Of a stretch of DNA of 64,000 nucleotides, positions 60,596 to 64,000 are shown one piece after another; position 1 is the first letter of the stretch, and each line of letters starts with the position of its first letter. The stretch is from an uncultured Lachnospiraceae bacterium. Its GTDB lineage: Bacteria > Bacillota > Clostridia > Lachnospirales > Lachnospiraceae. The stretch spans positions 1 through 64,000 of the forward strand of contig CAJUIS010000002.1 of NCBI GenBank assembly GCA_910586645.1, in the 5' to 3' direction. A program made the position numbers and the translations under genes. The notes beneath the pieces were generated by a model. That model searched no databases, was not told the DNA's origin, and saw only the letters and a list, made by a program, of their open reading frames with translations.

Positions 60596-61321
60596 TTAAT
60601 CGTGAAGCTCGTCACTGTCAAACGTTTCACAGTACCGCGCATAAAAAGACGGCTTTTCTCCCTTTGCATAAAGGTGTGAAACATCCCCGAACCTGCTGAT
60701 CCGAAAAGACGCCGTTCCCTTTCTTCTCTCTTCTGTCATAACGGTCGTCACCGATGAAGGAGCCGCGCAGAATCCATGCCACAGAACCATTGGAGAAGCT
60801 CCTATCAGATGTCCCAGCAGCACGCATTCCAGTGCAAAGTGACAGAAGAAAGCGATGGTATCCCTGTTTGCGCGTTTTACATGATAAACGTTCCCGTTCC
60901 GCAGATACCCATGCTTTTCCAAAAGCCTGTCGAACTCATGTGTGACATAATCGTATTCCTTTTGAACTTCCCCTTCTTTCATAAGCTCTGTCGACGCCCA
61001 GAGAGTCCTGTCGTAATAATCCCTGACATTTGTCCAGTCCTGCGGAAGAAAATCCCAGCAGTTTATCTTATGGCCTTTGTCCGGCCGGATGACCTGTGCC
61101 GGAAATTCTCTCAGCCAGCCGCATTCTTCGGCCTGCATATGCTTTCTTTTTAAAGTGGGAGCCGCCGTATCCTTTGCCCTGCCAAGCGGTGAAACATAGA
61201 TTTTGTCAATTTTTTCACCTTCCAGATATTCCGCCAGATATTCCGCCTCCAAAAACCCTTTTTCCGTCAGGGAATCTTTTTCATAATCCGGCTCGCCATG
61301 CCGTATCAAAAGCAGCCTCAT
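60596..61321 (-). CDS. Histidine phosphatase family protein
   Basis: A 241-residue member of the phosphoglycerate-mutase/acid-phosphatase superfamily. The catalytic signature LLIRHGEPDYEKDSLTEKG has the nucleophilic His8; the YVSPLGRAKDTA block (Arg) and AFFCHFALE (second His) complete the site. The substrate is unknown. A GAGGG site precedes the start. It follows the 56-codon ORF by 16 bases, so it may be the last gene of the unit with the deaminase. Confidence 0.88.
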   Translation of the reverse strand: MRLLLIRHGEPDYEKDSLTEKGFLEAEYLAEYLEGEKIDKIYVSPLGRAKDTAAPTLKRKHMQAEECGWLREFPAQVIRPDKGHKINCWDFLPQDWTNVRDYYDRTLWASTELMKEGEVQKEYDYVTHEFDRLLEKHGYLRNGNVYHVKRANRDTIAFFCHFALECVLLGHLIGASPMVLWHGFCAAPSSVTTVMTEERRKGTASFRISRFGDVSHLYAKGEKPSFYARYCETFDSDELHD

Positions 61322-61337
61322 CTTTCAGACCCTCTCT

Positions 61338-61508
61338 CTATTTTTGAATCAAAATCTTTTTTGCATGTGTGGAAACAGCGAACATTTCATTATATGCCTT
61401 TTTTTTCCAGTCAGGCCACTCGTTATTAATTGCATTGCTTACGCTTTCATAAGCTTCCTGTGGATTCCAGCTTTTTTTGCTAAATTCATTTCTTGCCGCT
61501 TTCTCCAT
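61338..61508 (-). CDS. 56-residue ORF overlapping the deaminase 3' end (candidate partner protein)
   Basis: ATG at 61508 lies in the end of the deaminase gene (overlap 23 bases) behind AAAGGAAG, and the frame runs 56 codons to TAG at 61338. The product is hydrophilic and basic (NEFSKKSWNPQEAYESVSNA, then NEWPDWKKKAYNEMF), helical, with no transmembrane segment. The tight overlap and ribosome site argue for a translated gene; composition is AT-rich like the deaminase. Function unknown; it could be an inhibitor, accessory subunit or unrelated small protein. The overlap length and the absence of a separate promoter suggest coupled translation. Confidence 0.62.
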   Translation of the reverse strand: MEKAARNEFSKKSWNPQEAYESVSNAINNEWPDWKKKAYNEMFAVSTHAKKILIQK

Positions 61509-62979
61509 CTTCGTCTTCCTTTCCTATGATAAAAATCTCCTCCGCATATTGCTTACTGGCGCTTTTTTCCATCTCAATATAATTTAACAGCGCCATAGGA
61601 TTTCTTAAATTCGCAGTATTTCTTTTCCATTCAATGACATGCCCTTTTTTATCTTTTCTCTTGCGCGCATACCATCTGATTGACTGCATGGAAAACAAAT
61701 CTGTAAAGCGATGAGGCCCTACGCCTTCAAACGGGACAAAAACCACTTTCTCATTTTCATCCTGCTCCTTCTGAGATATTTCCCGTTGATAAAACTCCAA
61801 CGCCTTGCTCTTGGGATATGGTTCAATATATACAACTTTTTTAATTCCTGCAGCTATAATATGTTTGGCGCAATTATGACAGGGAAACGTAGTCATATAC
61901 ATCATGCATCCTCTTGTTGATATGCCATTTCTTGCACACATAAGCAGCGCTTCCATCTCCCCATGCACGACTCTGCCAAACTCCGTCAGAGAACCTATTC
62001 CTGAATTTGCTATTCTGGCGATATTCTCTTCTGTTTCCTCCATTTCAAATTCTCTCAAAATATTATGGATGATATTCTGCTGTTCTTTTTTATTCGTATC
62101 ATATCCCAGCGTATAATCTCTGCCATTTGGCACATCCGTATACTTGCCTTTTTCCTGAACCGGCCAGTACAAACCGCCAAAAGCCTTTGGACAATCATTC
62201 ACTCCTTCCGCAAGGATCTCATCATCCCGCGTAACCACAACGCCAATCTGCCTTGACAAATCAGCAGATCTAAGGGATGCAACATAGGCCCGGAACATTG
62301 CGTATTCTTCAAACGTCGGTGACGTAAAGGATTTCCCAAACAGCAAATCCAAAAGACGGAATACATTTTCTCTCATTTTATCCAGGCTATCGCCGGCATT
62401 GATAAAATAATCCGCCTGCTGATACGCATCCCTGGTATGTTGTCCATTGCTTTCTTTTTCATTATCGTCCCTGTTCAGTATCTTGGCAACTTCTTCTTCC
62501 GTCAATTCTTTGCGATCCATCAAATAAGTTTTCCTGCGCTCATAATCAGATGAAATCCCGATTAAATGAAACCCGTCTCCATATGTGCGCCTCAGAAATT
62601 CAACTTCATCCGGATGCTTAATGGAATCAATAATATAAGCTCGCCTTGATTGCGGAGCATCTCCATGTTCCAGCCTGTATTTGTTATAAATCCAAGCACA
62701 AACCCCTTTCATAAGAATGGCTCCGTCTTCCGTATTTTTTCTGATTTCATTTCCTTTATCCATAAAGAAACTAATACGCTCATACTCTCTGGAAAAATAA
62801 GGAAGCTCCGCCACAAATTTTGACAATATTTCTTTTGACACCTTTATAATTTCGCTCTCATAGCGAAACATTTTTAAACTGTCTATAATACAACGAATAA
62901 CCTCTGCAGAATTCGTTCCGACTGTATGTATGATGCCAAGCACCAGTTCACTGTCTTTATTCAGCTCTCCTTTTATCAT
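61486..62979 (-). CDS. DcdV/AvcD-type anti-phage deoxycytidylate deaminase
   Basis: A 497-residue two-part protein. The N-terminal half has a P-loop-like opening (ELVLGIIHTVGTNSAEV, residues 11-27, not a classical Walker A), then YIIDSIKHPDEVEFLRRTYG, IGISSDYERRKTYLMDR and GQHTRDAYQQADYFI, matching the nucleotide-kinase-like domain of DcdV/AvcD. The C-terminal half is a zinc cytidine/dCMP-deaminase fold: VVHGEMEALL (His339, Glu341) and TTFPCHNCAKH (Cys367, Cys370). In characterised relatives phage infection activates deamination of dC nucleotides and depletes the pool. The gene looks more AT-rich than its neighbours, has a weak ribosome site and lies 17 bases after the kinase gene, suggesting acquisition. 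Confidence 0.86.
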   Translation of the reverse strand: MIKGELNKDSELVLGIIHTVGTNSAEVIRCIIDSLKMFRYESEIIKVSKEILSKFVAELPYFSREYERISFFMDKGNEIRKNTEDGAILMKGVCAWIYNKYRLEHGDAPQSRRAYIIDSIKHPDEVEFLRRTYGDGFHLIGISSDYERRKTYLMDRKELTEEEVAKILNRDDNEKESNGQHTRDAYQQADYFINAGDSLDKMRENVFRLLDLLFGKSFTSPTFEEYAMFRAYVASLRSADLSRQIGVVVTRDDEILAEGVNDCPKAFGGLYWPVQEKGKYTDVPNGRDYTLGYDTNKKEQQNIIHNILREFEMEETEENIARIANSGIGSLTEFGRVVHGEMEALLMCARNGISTRGCMMYMTTFPCHNCAKHIIAAGIKKVVYIEPYPKSKALEFYQREISQKEQDENEKVVFVPFEGVGPHRFTDLFSMQSIRWYARKRKDKKGHVIEWKRNTANLRNPMALLNYIEMEKSASKQYAEEIFIIGKEDEDGESGKK

Positions 62980-62996
62980 AGCTCATTCTGTCCCGC

Positions 62997-64000
62997 TTAC
63001 CGGCAAAATTCGCACATCTGCTGCCATTTCTTCTCCATGTCAGCCACCAGCGCAAACTGCGTTCTGCAGCGATCCAGATTGTGCTTCTCCCTTGAAATCT
63101 TGAAATAAACATCGCCTTCCAGATAATCTGCAAGAAAACGCATTCCGCACTCAAGCGTCATCATTTTCGCGCCCATTGGAAGCGCTTTTACTTCATTCGG
63201 CGTCAGTCTGCCGCCGCATCCTTCTAAAAATCCTTTTACATAAATTTCAAACAGTTCCAATGACAGGGATACTTTTGATACGTCCGGCTCATCCTCCGCC
63301 GCCGTATTCGCGCCAAAACGGATTGCATCGCCAAAATCATGCGCGGAAAGCCCCGGCATTACCGTGTCCAGATCAATCACGCAGATTGCGTCATGCGTCT
63401 TAGAATCAATCATAATATTATTTAATTTCGTATCATTGTGCGTAACCCGGAGAGGAAGCTCGCCTTTTGCCAGCATATCGTGAAGCTCTGACACTTCTTT
63501 TGCCCGTTCCCTTACAAATGCAATCTCTTTTTCCACTTCCCCGGCGCGTCCTTTTACATCCGCCGCCACTGCGTTTTCAAAATCCTGGTAGCGTTTTGCC
63601 GTATTGTGAAAATTCGGAATTGTCTCGTGCAGCGTATCCGCCGGGAAATTGGCAAGCATCGCCTGAAATTTTCCAAACGCCACAGCGCTCTGATGAAAAT
63701 CTTCCTTGCTCTCCACTGCGTCAAACGTCTGCGCGCCTTCAATAAAATCGTACACGCGCCACTTGCTTCCATCTTCGTCCGTAAAATAAGATTTCCCGTC
63801 TTTTGTCATTACCACGGTCAGCGTCTCTCTGGCGGGATCTCCTCCTGTACGCACAATCTCTTTGCGCAGATAAGACGTCACGTTTAAAATATTCTCCATC
63901 AGTTCGTCTGTATTCTTAAATATCGTCGTATTGATCCCCTGCAGAATATATTTCTTTCCTTCTGCCGTCTCAGCCAGATAAGTATGATTGATATGGCCGC
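62997..64000 (-). CDS. N-acetylhexosamine kinase-like phosphotransferase, 3' part (5' end beyond the window)
   Basis: The frame stays open to the right edge. Upstream of the first internal ATG (63899) it reads GHINHTYLAETAEGKKYILQ and GINTTIFKNTDELMENI, the N-terminal part of an APH/ChoK-fold kinase, so the true start is outside. Further motifs are RVTHNDTKLNNIMIDS (catalytic Asp and Asn) and CVIDLDTVMPGLSAHDFGD (metal Asp). It resembles NahK, which phosphorylates N-acetylgalactosamine or N-acetylglucosamine at C1 in lacto-N-biose and galacto-N-biose use, a mucin and milk-glycan pathway. The NahK assignment is by similarity; other sugar or choline-type kinases are possible. Confidence 0.82.
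   Translation of the reverse strand, partial: GHINHTYLAETAEGKKYILQGINTTIFKNTDELMENILNVTSYLRKEIVRTGGDPARETLTVVMTKDGKSYFTDEDGSKWRVYDFIEGAQTFDAVESKEDFHQSAVAFGKFQAMLANFPADTLHETIPNFHNTAKRYQDFENAVAADVKGRAGEVEKEIAFVRERAKEVSELHDMLAKGELPLRVTHNDTKLNNIMIDSKTHDAICVIDLDTVMPGLSAHDFGDAIRFGANTAAEDEPDVSKVSLSLELFEIYVKGFLEGCGGRLTPNEVKALPMGAKMMTLECGMRFLADYLEGDVYFKISREKHNLDRCRTQFALVADMEKKWQQMCEFCR

Noticed and set aside
1..64000. CRISPR array, insertion sequence or prophage
   Set aside because: No direct-repeat/spacer pattern, transposase, integrase or phage structural gene was seen in any frame.

Overview
The window is chromosomal DNA of an endospore-forming anaerobic Firmicute, most likely a Lachnospiraceae (Clostridium cluster XIVa) gut bacterium. 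The evidence is sporulation genes (spoIID, a spoIIQ-type gene, spoVT, a CotF-like coat gene), a FabK/FabT type fatty-acid operon with an AccD-AccA fusion, a MetH without activation domain, a stand-alone flagellin and FliD-like pair, and FIVAR/leucine-rich-repeat surface proteins. Gene density is high, most genes have AGGAGG-like ribosome binding sites, and no rRNA, insertion sequence, prophage or CRISPR array was seen.

Layout. 1-4.4 kb: 5' part of rpmG, flagellin, a FliD-like protein, a CgeB-like glycosyltransferase and signal peptidase I. 4.4-4.9 kb: the only long gene-free stretch, holding two large palindromes. 4.9-12.9 kb: nudC, a GIY-YIG/DEAD-box helicase pair, spoIIQ/spoIID, rsmA, and a radical SAM plus DUF4130 DNA-repair pair. 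13-24.6 kb: TrkA/TrkH potassium uptake, an aldo-keto reductase, recQ, a coat protein, an unrecognised charged protein, a soluble zinc-binding chemoreceptor, two unrecognised envelope genes, two tRNAs and pta. 24.7-40.5 kb: a 1660-residue surface protein, metH, a thioesterase, an LtaS-like enzyme, a zinc phospholipase and a five-gene membrane operon. 40.7-48.5 kb: the type II fatty-acid operon, transcribed leftward from one strong promoter overlapped by FabT-like operators. 48.6-59.8 kb: a small gene, thiT/PPK2, a lipoprotein, a DUF4317 protein, an AEC transporter, glucokinase, PBP1 and an FN3 surface protein. 59.9-64 kb: spoVT, a histidine phosphatase, a 56-codon ORF, a DcdV/AvcD-type deaminase and a 3' portion of an N-acetylhexosamine-kinase-like gene cut by the window edge.

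How genes work together. The fab operon (acpP-fabK-fabD-fabG-fabF-fabZ-accDA-fabH-fabT) is an almost complete malonyl-ACP and chain-elongation unit, but accB and accC are absent; its last gene probably represses the promoter at the other end. spoIID and the spoIIQ-type gene belong to the engulfment machinery, and spoVT acts later in the forespore. TrkA and TrkH form a potassium channel with its gating ring.

Most interesting for follow-up: the anti-phage-type deaminase with a 56-codon ORF overlapping its 3' end (61338-62979); the nested perfect inverted repeats at 4573-4716 and the adjacent palindrome that has become the 3' end of nudC; the FabT-like operators just downstream of the acpP promoter; and a terminator-like hairpin that contains the spoIID start codon. 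Database searches were not possible, so family names rest on motifs read by eye.
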